Assembly (NCBI RefSeq): GCF_001424585.1
Contig: NZ_LMPJ01000001.1
Location: 340,442-404,441, forward strand
Reading direction: 5' to 3'
DNA from: Chryseobacterium sp. Leaf180
GTDB taxonomy: Bacteria > Bacteroidota > Bacteroidia > Flavobacteriales > Weeksellaceae
Length of the DNA stretch: 64,000 nt
In this document: in pieces, positions 7,817 to 15,934 of the stretch
How the letters are laid out: each line of letters opens with the position of its first letter
How positions within the stretch are numbered: the stretch's first letter is position 1
Made by a program: the position numbers and the translations under genes
Notes under the pieces: model-generated
Databases searched by the model: none
The model's input: only the letters and a program-made list of their open reading frames with translations
What the model was told of the DNA's origin: nothing

Positions 7817-9284
7817 TTCGTTTTTCAGTCCGCAGCGGCAGTCGAAAATCGGAATTGTGCTGCTTTTTCTTTACAACGCTGCAGACGTTATCAAAAACTC
7901 GTGGTTTTTTCTGGTTTTTCTCTGGCTTAAGAAAGATAAATTCAATCTGCTTTTTGTCGCAACTGCGGTGATTTTAGGTTTTGTTTTGTTGTTGGTTTCC
8001 GCATTTTTAAGATATTATAATTTTACGTATCAGATTGATGATGAAACGGATGAATTTATCATTAAAAAAGGAATTTTTAATAAATCGGTCACCCGGATTA
8101 AAACCGATAAAGTACAGGAAGTCATAATTTCACAGCCTTTTACCCACCGTATTTTCAACATTTTTAAACTCGAAATCGACAGCCCCGGAAGTAGTGAAAA
8201 AGAAGTTGTCATTCCTGCTTTGAGCAGGCAAAATGCGCTCGATTTAAAATTGTATTTAACAGAAAGTAAAATAGTTGGCATTTCAGAAGAGAATATTCCA
8301 GCGGAGAGATTTGATTTGTTAAATGAAAAAATCCCGTTTTTTAATCTTCTGAGATACGGTTTTACAGCCAATTATATTCAAAGCTTTTTTGCTTTTCTGA
8401 GTGTCATTATTTACGTCATTTCAAAGCTTGAAAACTTTTTACGTGAAAGCGATTATGCCGACCGTTTTGATTACGGAGATTTCCGCGAAGACATTCTGAA
8501 ATACTCTTTGGTCGCAGTTGCCGTTGCTGTTATTATTTTATTTATCATTGGAATTACGGTAAATTCGGTTCGGAACATCATTCAGTATTTTGGTTTTAAA
8601 ATTGTTGAAAACAAACGGAGCTTTTCTCTTGAGCACGGACTTTTCAGTACCAAGAATTTTATTGTCAACAAAAGAAAAGTTCAGGTTGTAGCCGAAACGC
8701 AAAATTGGCTGCAGAAAAAATTAAAAATCTCTTCTCTAAAACTGTTGCAGATCGGCAGCAATGAACATGAGAAAAAATCAGCGAAAATTCCCGGTATTTC
8801 AGACGAAATGAAAAATCAAATTCTCGTTTCGCTCTGGAAAGAAAAACCTGTTTTTACCGAAATTTTAAAACCGAACATCCGTTGGCTTTTATTAAATACC
8901 GTAATTTTCGTTGTTTTTCCATCCGTTTTTGCGATTTATCTTTTTTCTGAATTTATTAAAGAAAATATTTTAGCATTTATTCTGATATTAATTTTTGCTG
9001 AAGCGATACTTTTCGGAATGTTTAAAAAACTGACAATGAAAGTAGGAGAGCGTTTCATCGAAAAAAAATCTGGACTTTGGGATGTCGATACGCATACTTT
9101 TGAGATTGAGAAATTGCAGACTGTGAAAATTTCTCAGTATTTTTGGCAACGGAAAACAAATCTCGGCAAAATCACCTTTTACACCTCTGCAGGAAACTAT
9201 GGTTTGTCTGCGCTCGATTTTTTTAAAGTGAAAAAACTGATGAATTTTGCCCTTTTCAAAATTGAAACTTCAAAAGATATTTAA
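7803..9284 (+). CDS. Multi-PH-domain membrane protein (YdbT-like)
   Basis: 493 residues with paired membrane segments near 14-35 and 43-60, again near 180-205 and 235-255, and again near 360-395. They separate three bPH2-type modules. The module signatures are GIFNKSVTRIKTDKVQEVII, GLFSTKNFIVNKRKVQVV and GLWDVDTHTFEIEKLQTVKI. That threefold pattern is the YdbT family. The start is a TTG at 7803 that overlaps the upstream PH gene by 14 bases; MNKNNSFFSPQRQSK is a plausible N-terminus, and no ATG lies close. With the upstream gene it forms a YdbS-YdbT pair placed between menB and menA. Whether it assists the membrane-bound MenA step is only a guess from position. Confidence 0.86.
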   Translation: MNKNNSFFSPQRQSKIGIVLLFLYNAADVIKNSWFFLVFLWLKKDKFNLLFVATAVILGFVLLLVSAFLRYYNFTYQIDDETDEFIIKKGIFNKSVTRIKTDKVQEVIISQPFTHRIFNIFKLEIDSPGSSEKEVVIPALSRQNALDLKLYLTESKIVGISEENIPAERFDLLNEKIPFFNLLRYGFTANYIQSFFAFLSVIIYVISKLENFLRESDYADRFDYGDFREDILKYSLVAVAVAVIILFIIGITVNSVRNIIQYFGFKIVENKRSFSLEHGLFSTKNFIVNKRKVQVVAETQNWLQKKLKISSLKLLQIGSNEHEKKSAKIPGISDEMKNQILVSLWKEKPVFTEILKPNIRWLLLNTVIFVVFPSVFAIYLFSEFIKENILAFILILIFAEAILFGMFKKLTMKVGERFIEKKSGLWDVDTHTFEIEKLQTVKISQYFWQRKTNLGKITFYTSAGNYGLSALDFFKVKKLMNFALFKIETSKDI

Positions 9285-9290
9285 ACTGAT

Positions 9291-10220
9291 ATGTCAGACT
9301 GGATAAAAGCCGCGAGGCTGCGCACTTTACCGCTTTCTCTGAGCGGAATCATCATGGGATCTTTTCTTGCCAAATGGCGACTTTCGGAAGACGGAAAATT
9401 CTGGGACTGGAAGATTTTTGTCCTTGCTTTGCTGGTCACATTATTATATCAGATTCTTTCAAATTATGCAAATGATTATGGTGATGGTGTGAAAGGTACC
9501 GATCTTAAACGCTTGGACGAAGCTGAAAAACGCGCTGTGGCTTCCGGAAGAATTACCGAAAAACAAATGAAAAATGCGGTGATCCTGTTTGCCTTTTTAT
9601 CTTTGGCGGCCACATTTGCACTTTTATATCTCGCTTTTATCCCAGATTACACCAAAGAATTTTTCATTTTTGTTGGCTTGGGAGTTGCGAGTATTCTGGC
9701 CGCGATTGGCTACACAATCGGGAAAAAACCGTACGGATATATGGGTTTAGGCGACATTTTCGTATTTGCTTTCTTCGGTTTGGTGTCGGTTTGCGGTAGT
9801 TATTTTCTTTTTACCAAAAGCTTCGACTGGGATATTTTGCTTCCTGCATCCGCGATTGGAATGATGAGTGTTGCTGTTCTTAACCTAAACAATATGCGCG
9901 ATATAGAATCTGACCGGCTTTCCGGGAAGAGAAGTCTGGCGCTGAGACTTGGTTTCCGAAAAGCAATGCTTTACCAGATTACGCTTTTGCAGTTTCCTTT
10001 AATTTTAATTTTAATTTTTCTTGGCGTAAATAACTTCGTCTCGATGCAGAAATATTATGTTTTTATTGTCATGATTCTGCTGATTCCGATGGCAAAACTC
10101 CGAAGAAAAATAATGTCGGTAAAAGAGCCGCGCGAGCTCGATCCGTTCCTGCGACAGGTCGGAATTTTAACTTTAATGATTGCAGTTTTGACTGTCGTTG
10201 GCCTAAATTTTTTCAGCTGA
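9291..10220 (+). CDS. menA: 1,4-dihydroxy-2-naphthoate polyprenyltransferase
   Basis: 309 residues, about eight to nine membrane helices, UbiA superfamily. It attaches the isoprenoid tail to dihydroxynaphthoate, giving demethylmenaquinone. The first aspartate-rich motif is NYANDYGDGVKGTD near residues 58-71. The second is NNMRDIESDRLSGKRSLALR near 200. The N-terminal WIKAARLRTLPLSLSGIIMG is typical of MenA. It starts six bases after the YdbT-like gene, so menB, the two PH genes and menA read as one operon. A small membrane protein gene follows 9 bases later. Confidence 0.95.
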   Translation: MSDWIKAARLRTLPLSLSGIIMGSFLAKWRLSEDGKFWDWKIFVLALLVTLLYQILSNYANDYGDGVKGTDLKRLDEAEKRAVASGRITEKQMKNAVILFAFLSLAATFALLYLAFIPDYTKEFFIFVGLGVASILAAIGYTIGKKPYGYMGLGDIFVFAFFGLVSVCGSYFLFTKSFDWDILLPASAIGMMSVAVLNLNNMRDIESDRLSGKRSLALRLGFRKAMLYQITLLQFPLILILIFLGVNNFVSMQKYYVFIVMILLIPMAKLRRKIMSVKEPRELDPFLRQVGILTLMIAVLTVVGLNFFS

Positions 10221-10229
10221 TTATTTTGA

Positions 10230-10541
10230 ATGAAATACTTTAAGTTTTCCAAAATTATTCCCTGGATCTCTGTTGCATTTGCAGTTGGTTACTTTGTTAT
10301 TTTAGCAAAAGAACTGATTTTTGAAGATTTGTATTTATCTGAAATCAGCATCGTGCCAATAATTTTAGGAATAATTTTAATCGCTGATTTGATTTTTTCA
10401 ATCTCAGTTTTAAAACAGAAAAGTAAACCATATCGTATTACCGTCATATTTCAAATCCTGAATATCTTTTACATATTATACCTAATTTATTATTACAACG
10501 GTGGAATGTCGGTAAAAGTTGACAGAAGTATTAATTATTAA
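10230..10541 (+). CDS. Small membrane protein of unknown function
   Basis: 103 residues with three predicted membrane helices (about residues 10-27, 38-62 and 70-90). It is rich in Ile, Leu, Phe and Tyr, and a short basic loop KQKSKPYR lies between helices two and three. I do not recognise a family. It follows menA by 9 bases and precedes the MBL hydrolase by about 20 bases, so it is likely in the same transcript. No catalytic residues or signal cleavage site are visible. Confidence 0.65.
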   Translation: MKYFKFSKIIPWISVAFAVGYFVILAKELIFEDLYLSEISIVPIILGIILIADLIFSISVLKQKSKPYRITVIFQILNIFYILYLIYYYNGGMSVKVDRSINY

Positions 10542-10560
10542 AACCAAAAAAATAAATATT

Positions 10561-11247
10561 ATGAAAGTACAATTTCTTGGACAGAACTGTTTTCTGTTCA
10601 CTTACAAAGACAAAACAATTCTTTGCGACCCGTTTTACAAAATGCAGGCTGCAGAGTCTAAATTTGATATTAAGTCGCAGAAAATCGATTATATTCTGCT
10701 CACGCACGCACACGAAGATCATATTGCAGATGTAGATGATGTTTTGGAAAATCATCCTGAGGCCACATTAATCGGGCAACCAGAAATCTGTGCGTATTTT
10801 AAAAAAGCAAAAAATAAAGACGATGTCAATCTTGGTGGTTCGGCAAAAGTCGATGATCTCAAAATTTCTATGGTTCCTGCGCATCATACAAGTTCGTTCC
10901 CTGATGGATCTTACGGCGGCGTGCCAGTCGGTTATGTTTTCAGACTTCCTGAAGGAAAAAACGTTTATCTGGCGGGAGATACAGGCGTGATGGCAGATAT
11001 GCAGATTTTTCCGGCACTGTATGGAGATTTAGATGTAAGTATTCTTCCGATTGGCGGGCATTACACAATGTGCGCGAGAAAGGCAGCTTTTGCAGCTTCA
11101 GAATTATTAAAAACGAAGAAGGTGATTGGTTGTCATTTTGATACTTTCCCTGCGATCGCAATCGATCATGAAGAAGCGAAAAATCATTTTGCAGTAAAAA
11201 ATATTGAATTGGTTTTACCTAAAGCAGGCGAATCTTTTGAAATTTAA
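10561..11247 (+). CDS. Metal-dependent hydrolase, UPF0173 (MBL fold)
   Basis: 228 residues of the UPF0173/YtkL metallo-beta-lactamase group. The zinc-binding motif LLTHAHEDHIADVDDV lies near residue 44-59. Further ligands are in MVPAHHTSS and in the VYLAGDTGVM strand, where the Asp bridges the metals. The final LDVSILPIGGHYTM and GCHFDTFP segments are family marks. The natural substrate is not established. An upstream in-frame start (10519) overlaps the previous gene and adds a non-conserved leader, so I use the ATG at 10561, which begins MKVQFLGQNC as in relatives. It ends before a 12-base hairpin and faces the SRP RNA gene. Confidence 0.92.
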   Translation: MKVQFLGQNCFLFTYKDKTILCDPFYKMQAAESKFDIKSQKIDYILLTHAHEDHIADVDDVLENHPEATLIGQPEICAYFKKAKNKDDVNLGGSAKVDDLKISMVPAHHTSSFPDGSYGGVPVGYVFRLPEGKNVYLAGDTGVMADMQIFPALYGDLDVSILPIGGHYTMCARKAAFAASELLKTKKVIGCHFDTFPAIAIDHEEAKNHFAVKNIELVLPKAGESFEI

Positions 11248-11256
11248 ACAAAAAAA

Positions 11257-11297
11257 TAAGAGATTAAGTAATTTATAAAAATCTGCTTAATCTCTTA
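11257..11297. terminator. Hairpin between the MBL hydrolase and SRP RNA genes
   Basis: TAAGAGATTAAG (11257-11268) and CTTAATCTCTTA (11286-11297) form a perfect 12-base stem. The adjoining T-run is weak on the right but A-rich on the left, so it may end transcription from both sides. Confidence 0.7.
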
Positions 11298-11317
11298 CAT
11301 TTTAAAAAATAAAAAAT

Positions 11318-11410
11318 GGCAAGCTACCTACATCACACCGCTACGACCAATTACCTTTGCTGCGTTCCCACCCTGGAGGGTTTTTAGGAGCTGGTTGTGT
11401 AGGACTTGCC
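11318..11410 (-). ncRNA. ffs: Small signal recognition particle RNA (4.5S type)
   Basis: The minus strand reads GGCAAG..., with the core CAGGGTGGGAACGCAGC and then AAAGGTAA. This is the SRP Alu-less hairpin with its GGAA-type asymmetric loops, as in other Bacteroidota. The two ends pair (GGCAAG at one end, CTTGCC at the other), giving a single long hairpin of about 93 bases. It binds Ffh and targets nascent membrane proteins. On the minus strand the gene is followed by a T-rich stretch (ATTTTTTATTTTTT), a likely terminator. A TATATTTG box lies 5 bases before the 5' end. The exact ends are good to within a few bases. Confidence 0.9.
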
Positions 11411-11414
11411 GTTG

Positions 11415-11422
11415 CAAATATA
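11415..11422 (-). promoter_or_regulatory. Promoter -7 box of the SRP RNA gene
   Basis: The minus strand reads TATATTTG, ending five bases before the inferred 5' end of the SRP RNA, the right distance for a Bacteroidota -7 element. No clear TTG -33 element is seen in the AT-rich upstream DNA. Confidence 0.6.
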
Positions 11423-11543
11423 GGAATTAAAACTAAAATTGAAAATTTAATTATAAAAAAAATAGTATTTTGAGCCTTTCATGAAGCTAATAATCTGACT
11501 GCGAGCGCTCTTTTTTCTAAAGAATTTTTTTACCAACTCAATC

Positions 11544-12125
11544 ATGACAAAAAGCCCTTTTACATTAGGAATGCTGCTTTTCGCCGCTACCATGCTGATT
11601 TTCTTTACCGTATACTTTTTTTTCTCCGGTGTAGAATATTTTGAAACTTCTCTTAAAGCCAACGCGTTCATCTTACCGATTCTTTACGCAGGCGCAGCAT
11701 TTTGGTCTGTGAAAATGTTCTGGAATAAAAACCAAACCGTAAAATTTAAAGAAGCATTTCAGAAAGCATTTGTCCCGATGTTTATCGGCGGAATTTTTTC
11801 TATTGTCAGTATTTTTCTGTTTTTAAACTTTGTAGATAAGGATGCTAAAAAGCTACTTAACTATCAGTACGTCAACAGACAGCGCACCGAGCTCGACAGC
11901 GAATATTCTAAAGCGAAGAGAATGCTGAAAGAGCCTGAAGATATTGCCGATCTTGAGAAAAAATATCAGGAAAGAAAACAAAGTTTCGCCCCCGATAAAA
12001 TTAAAGATAAAGATATGCTGACGGCCAGTCATTTTTCAGGATATTTTGCCGCAATTCTTATATTTTACTTAGTTTTGTCTTTATTTTTCGGTGCATTCTT
12101 CCGCACAAGAAGTGTGCATCAATAA
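11544..12125 (+). CDS. DUF4199 domain membrane protein
   Basis: 193 residues with helices near 7-27, 40-58, 75-97 and 165-187. This is the layout of DUF4199, a Bacteroidota family. A charged, probably helical stretch (residues 100-155, with YSKAKRMLKEPEDIADLEKK) sits between helices three and four. Family members have no known activity. The gene lies 17 bases upstream of a GT2 glycosyltransferase in the same direction, and this DUF4199-GT2 arrangement suggests co-transcription. The ATG start gives a cytoplasmic N-terminus MTKSPFTLGM. Confidence 0.87.
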   Translation: MTKSPFTLGMLLFAATMLIFFTVYFFFSGVEYFETSLKANAFILPILYAGAAFWSVKMFWNKNQTVKFKEAFQKAFVPMFIGGIFSIVSIFLFLNFVDKDAKKLLNYQYVNRQRTELDSEYSKAKRMLKEPEDIADLEKKYQERKQSFAPDKIKDKDMLTASHFSGYFAAILIFYLVLSLFFGAFFRTRSVHQ

Positions 12126-12142
12126 TTTTATTAAACTTTGAC

Positions 12143-13093
12143 ATGAATTTATCGATAGTAATCCCGTTGCTCAACGAAGAAGAATCTCTGGAGGAGCTAT
12201 ATACGCGGATTGATGATGTCTGCACCGCCAATTCACTTTCGTACGAAGTCTGGTTTATAGACGACGGAAGTACCGATCTCTCGTGGAGCATTATAGAAAA
12301 TCTGAAAGTGCAGCATCCGCAGATTAAAGGCATTAAATTTTCCAGAAATTACGGCAAATCGCAGGCTTTGCATGCCGCCTTTGAGCGGACGAATGGCGAT
12401 GTAATTATCACAATGGACGCCGATCTTCAGGATTTTCCGGAAGAAATACCGGAGCTTTATAAAATGATAACAGAGGAAAATTACGACATCGTTTCTGGCT
12501 GGAAAAAGAAGCGTTTTGATAATGTAATGACCAAAAATATTCCGTCAAAACTCTTCAACGCCGCGGCGAGAAAAGTCTCGGGAGTTCATCTTCACGATTT
12601 TAACTGCGGTTTGAAAGCCTACAAAAAACAGGTGGTAAAATCGATTGATGTGTATGGCGATATGCACCGCTATATTCCGGTTTTGGCTGCCAATGCGGGT
12701 TTCCGGCGAATTACAGAGAAAGAAGTTCCGCACATGGCGCGACCTTACGGTGTTTCAAAATTCGGAACAGAAAGGTTTATCCGCGGATTTTTAGATTTGG
12801 TGACGCTTTGGTTTGTTAGCCGTTTTGGCGGCAGACCGATGCACTTTTTCGGTGCGGTAGGAACGCTGATGTTTATCGTTGGTTTTCTCTCAGCTTTCTG
12901 GCTCGGAATTTCAAAATTAATTGATGTCGCTCGTGGAATTTATGGTCATTTAATTACCAATAATCCGTGGTTTTTTATTGCACTGACGATGATGCTGATG
13001 GGAACTTTGCTTTTTGTCGCCGGATTTTTAGGTGAAATGATCATCCGAACGAACAGAGAACACAAAAATTATAATATCGACGAGATAATATAA
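12143..13093 (+). CDS. Glycosyltransferase family 2, polyprenyl-phosphate sugar type
   Basis: 316 residues. The GT2 catalytic domain spans about 1-225: LSIVIPLLNEEESLEELY, EVWFIDDGSTD (nucleotide binding), FSRNYGKSQAL, and the metal-binding ITMDADLQDFPEEIP. Two C-terminal membrane helices (near 233-258 and 275-300) follow. This is the DPM1/GtrB/ArnC architecture, enzymes that put a sugar on polyprenyl phosphate at the inner face of the cytoplasmic membrane. The lipid-linked sugar could feed GT-C enzymes such as those at 34963 and 38550, although they are not neighbours (inference). It sits between DUF4199 and a small membrane protein in a tight co-directional run. Confidence 0.93.
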   Translation: MNLSIVIPLLNEEESLEELYTRIDDVCTANSLSYEVWFIDDGSTDLSWSIIENLKVQHPQIKGIKFSRNYGKSQALHAAFERTNGDVIITMDADLQDFPEEIPELYKMITEENYDIVSGWKKKRFDNVMTKNIPSKLFNAAARKVSGVHLHDFNCGLKAYKKQVVKSIDVYGDMHRYIPVLAANAGFRRITEKEVPHMARPYGVSKFGTERFIRGFLDLVTLWFVSRFGGRPMHFFGAVGTLMFIVGFLSAFWLGISKLIDVARGIYGHLITNNPWFFIALTMMLMGTLLFVAGFLGEMIIRTNREHKNYNIDEII

Positions 13094-13097
13094 ATTA

Positions 13098-13391
13098 ATG
13101 GGAAAGAAGTGGCTATTTTCTTCAATTTTGGTTTTAGGAAATATACTCTTCCCTTTATTATTTGCAGTAGTTATTGAAAGGGCTTTCAGAAGATGGGAAT
13201 CGTTCATCAAAGCTTTTCTGCATGAAATTGTTTGGTTTCTGTTTCTATTTTTACTAATGATTTTTAATTTTTATTATGAAAAAAAAGTAATTGGCAACAG
13301 AAAATTTAAACTGTCATTTGCGTTACTGACAGTAGACTTTTTAATTATCTCGCCATTTATTTATTTTACGTTAAATGAATTGTTTAAATGA
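13098..13391 (+). CDS. Small membrane protein of unknown function
   Basis: 97 residues with three hydrophobic segments (near 8-26, 40-60 and 72-92). They are joined by basic loops (RAFRRW, KKVIGNRKFK). I do not recognise the family. The gene starts 4 bases after the GT2 stop and overlaps the next gene by 4 bases (ATGA at 13388-13391), so it is translationally coupled to both. Position suggests a partner for the glycosyltransferase or for the downstream lipoprotein, but nothing in the sequence proves it. Confidence 0.65.
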   Translation: MGKKWLFSSILVLGNILFPLLFAVVIERAFRRWESFIKAFLHEIVWFLFLFLLMIFNFYYEKKVIGNRKFKLSFALLTVDFLIISPFIYFTLNELFK

Positions 13392-14101
13392 ATTTTAAAA
13401 AAAATATTCTCTTCGTTTTTTCCGCTTTTGCATTGTTCATTTCATGCGGAAAAGTTCTGCCTGAAGGAAATTTAGAAAAGAAAGAAATTCCTGTCGATCA
13501 GTTTGTTAATCTTGATCTTCAGGGGAAATTCCGTGTGTTCTACGCTCGTGGCGATAAGAATTTTGTAGAAGTGGAAACGTATCCGAATATCGCTGATAAT
13601 CTGGATATTGAAGTCGATGACAAAACACTTTCCATCTCCGAAAAAAGAAAAACTAAAGGTGTCGATTTCTACAATGTTACGATTTATTCCAAATACAATC
13701 TTGAGAAAATTTCGCTTTCAGATTCTGTAGAGATGAATATTTCGAGCGAGATTACAACAGATAATTTTAAACTGAATCTTCAGAATACTGCGACTTTCAT
13801 GGGTTCGCTGAACACGCGTAGAGCAGAAGTGGAAATGCGAAACAGCAGCCGTGCGAATTTTCTGGGCGAAACGAAAGATGCTTTCATTAAAATCTCAGAC
13901 ACTGCAAGTCTCATCGCGCCATACTGGAAAATTCAAGACCTGAAAATAGAATCGGTAAACGGAAATTACGCAGAAGTAAATGTAAAAGATTCCCTCAAAG
14001 GATCGGTGAAAAACACGGCAAAACTGATTTATTACAACGATCCGATTCGGGCTTTCAAAGCTGAAAAAACGACGCGCGTTGAGAATAAAAAACTTCAATA
14101 A
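13388..14101 (+). CDS. Head-GIN domain lipoprotein (DUF2807)
   Basis: 237 residues with a lipoprotein signal ending in FALFISC (lipid cysteine near residue 20). The mature part is a right-handed beta-helix-like head-GIN domain. It shows VNLDLQGKFRVFYARGDKNFVEVETYP, then repeating short strands with NISSEITTDNFKLNLQNTA and EVEMRNSSRANF. The family is widespread as auto-transporter-like or surface adhesin-type lipoproteins in Bacteroidota; the ligand is unknown. It overlaps the small membrane protein gene by 4 bases. The phosphohexomutase gene starts 27 bases later. Confidence 0.88.
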   Translation: MNFKKNILFVFSAFALFISCGKVLPEGNLEKKEIPVDQFVNLDLQGKFRVFYARGDKNFVEVETYPNIADNLDIEVDDKTLSISEKRKTKGVDFYNVTIYSKYNLEKISLSDSVEMNISSEITTDNFKLNLQNTATFMGSLNTRRAEVEMRNSSRANFLGETKDAFIKISDTASLIAPYWKIQDLKIESVNGNYAEVNVKDSLKGSVKNTAKLIYYNDPIRAFKAEKTTRVENKKLQ

Positions 14102-14128
14102 TTTCAAATAAACAAACACAATATTCAT

Positions 14129-15853
14129 ATGCTGGAACTGTCCACTTTAGAAAAGGCCAAACTGTGGCTTCAAGAATCTTTTGACAAAGAAACTAGAGAT
14201 GCCGTGCAACTTTTAATAGAAAGCAATTCGCCGGATCTTGAAGATTCTTTTTACCGTCCTTTAGAATTTGGTACCGGCGGAATGCGCGGCGTAATGGGCG
14301 TTGGTACAAACCGTCTTAATAAATATACACTTGGCCAGGCGACGCAAGGTCTTGCAAATTATATGATTTCGCAGTTTCCGGATGAGCAGATCAGCGTGGC
14401 GATTGCATACGACGTGAGAAATAATTCAAAAGAATTCGGGAAAATTGTTGCTGATGTTTTTACGGCAAACGGCATCAAAGTTTTACTTTTTAAAAATCAC
14501 CGCCCAACACCTGAACTTTCTTTCACGGTGCGCGACAAAAAGTGTCATGGTGGAATCGTTTTGACTGCTTCTCACAATCCACCGGAGTACAACGGTTATA
14601 AAGTCTACTGGAACGACGGTGCACAGATCGTTCCGCCACATGATGAAGCGATTATCAGAGAAGTGTATTCTGTGAAATTTGATGAAATTAAATTCAGTGG
14701 AAATGATGATTTAATTGAATGGATTGGCGACGAGCAGGATGATGTTTATATCGATGCATGTATCGCAAATTCTACTTATCTGGATGTCGGAAAAGGTAAT
14801 TTAAATATTGTTTTTACATCAATTCACGGTACCACGTATGCGACGGTTCCCAAAGCTTTGGAAAAAGCAGGATTCAAAAAAATCGATTTGGTAAAAGAGC
14901 AGATGATCCCGAGCGGAAATTTCCCTACCGTGGCATCGCCCAATCCGGAAGAGCCTGCAGCGCTAGAAATGGCAATGGATTTAGCTAAAATTACCAACGC
15001 AGATATCGTCATCGGAACAGATCCTGACGGTGACAGATTGGGAATTGCGGTAAGAAATCTTGCCGGAGAAATTCAGCTTTTAAACGGAAACCAATGCAAT
15101 ACGATTCTCACGTATTATATTCTTGAGCAGTGGAAAAAACAGGGAAAAATAACCGGAAAAGAATTCATCGGTTCTACAATTGTGACGTCTGATATTTTCT
15201 TTGATATTGCTCAGAAATTCGATGTTGACTGCAAAGTGGGGCTTACCGGCTTTAAATGGATCGGAAAAATGATCCGTGATTTTGAAGGTGAAGAAAAATT
15301 TGTCTGCGGTGGCGAAGAAAGTTTCGGTTTCATGACCGGAGATTTTGTACGCGATAAAGATTCTTGCGGAAGCATCGTTTTGGCTTGTGAAATCGCTGCA
15401 TGGTGCAAAGCAAACGGCAAAACGATGTACGAATATCTGATCGAAATTTATCAGGAAACCGGAATGTACTACGAAGGTTTGATTAATATCGTGAGGAAAG
15501 GCCGCGAAGGTGCCGTAGAAATCGAAAATATGATGAAGCGCTTCCGTGAAAATCCGCCAAAAGAGATCGCAGGATCGTCTGTAGCTGAAGTGAAAGATTT
15601 TAAAGAACAGACCAACTTCATCGTTGCCGAAAACAGAAAAGCGGTGATGGATGATATTCCTAAATCTAACGTATTGATTTACTATACCGCAGATGGAACG
15701 AAAGTTTGCGTAAGACCTTCAGGTACAGAGCCGAAGATTAAATTTTACGTCTCAGTCAAAACTCAGTTGAGTTCAAAAGAAGATTTTGAGCCGACGCTGG
15801 CAAAACTGGAGCAGAAAATTGAAGCCGTGCGCAGAGATCTTGAGCTGGGATAA
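14129..15853 (+). CDS. Phosphohexomutase (phosphoglucomutase/phosphomannomutase family)
   Basis: 574 residues of the alpha-D-phosphohexomutase superfamily, PgcA-like by length. It moves phosphate between C1 and C6 of hexoses for nucleotide-sugar and polysaccharide supply. The phosphoserine loop is TASHNPPEYNG with S148 as catalytic serine. The metal loop is TDPDGDRLG near residue 297, the sugar loop GGEESFGF near 390, and the phosphate-binding loop RPSGTEPKIKFY near 530. The N-terminal FGTGGMRGVMG is a family mark. It sits after a surface-lipoprotein run and before an aminotransferase and kdsB, consistent with envelope sugar supply. Glucose or mannose specificity is not decided here. Confidence 0.95.
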   Translation: MLELSTLEKAKLWLQESFDKETRDAVQLLIESNSPDLEDSFYRPLEFGTGGMRGVMGVGTNRLNKYTLGQATQGLANYMISQFPDEQISVAIAYDVRNNSKEFGKIVADVFTANGIKVLLFKNHRPTPELSFTVRDKKCHGGIVLTASHNPPEYNGYKVYWNDGAQIVPPHDEAIIREVYSVKFDEIKFSGNDDLIEWIGDEQDDVYIDACIANSTYLDVGKGNLNIVFTSIHGTTYATVPKALEKAGFKKIDLVKEQMIPSGNFPTVASPNPEEPAALEMAMDLAKITNADIVIGTDPDGDRLGIAVRNLAGEIQLLNGNQCNTILTYYILEQWKKQGKITGKEFIGSTIVTSDIFFDIAQKFDVDCKVGLTGFKWIGKMIRDFEGEEKFVCGGEESFGFMTGDFVRDKDSCGSIVLACEIAAWCKANGKTMYEYLIEIYQETGMYYEGLINIVRKGREGAVEIENMMKRFRENPPKEIAGSSVAEVKDFKEQTNFIVAENRKAVMDDIPKSNVLIYYTADGTKVCVRPSGTEPKIKFYVSVKTQLSSKEDFEPTLAKLEQKIEAVRRDLELG

Positions 15854-15934
15854 CATTAAAAATGAAGAAAAAATTCTGAAAATTGAATTTTCTGGAAACT
15901 GAAAAGTATTGATAAATCTATTTAAAGTAAAAAA

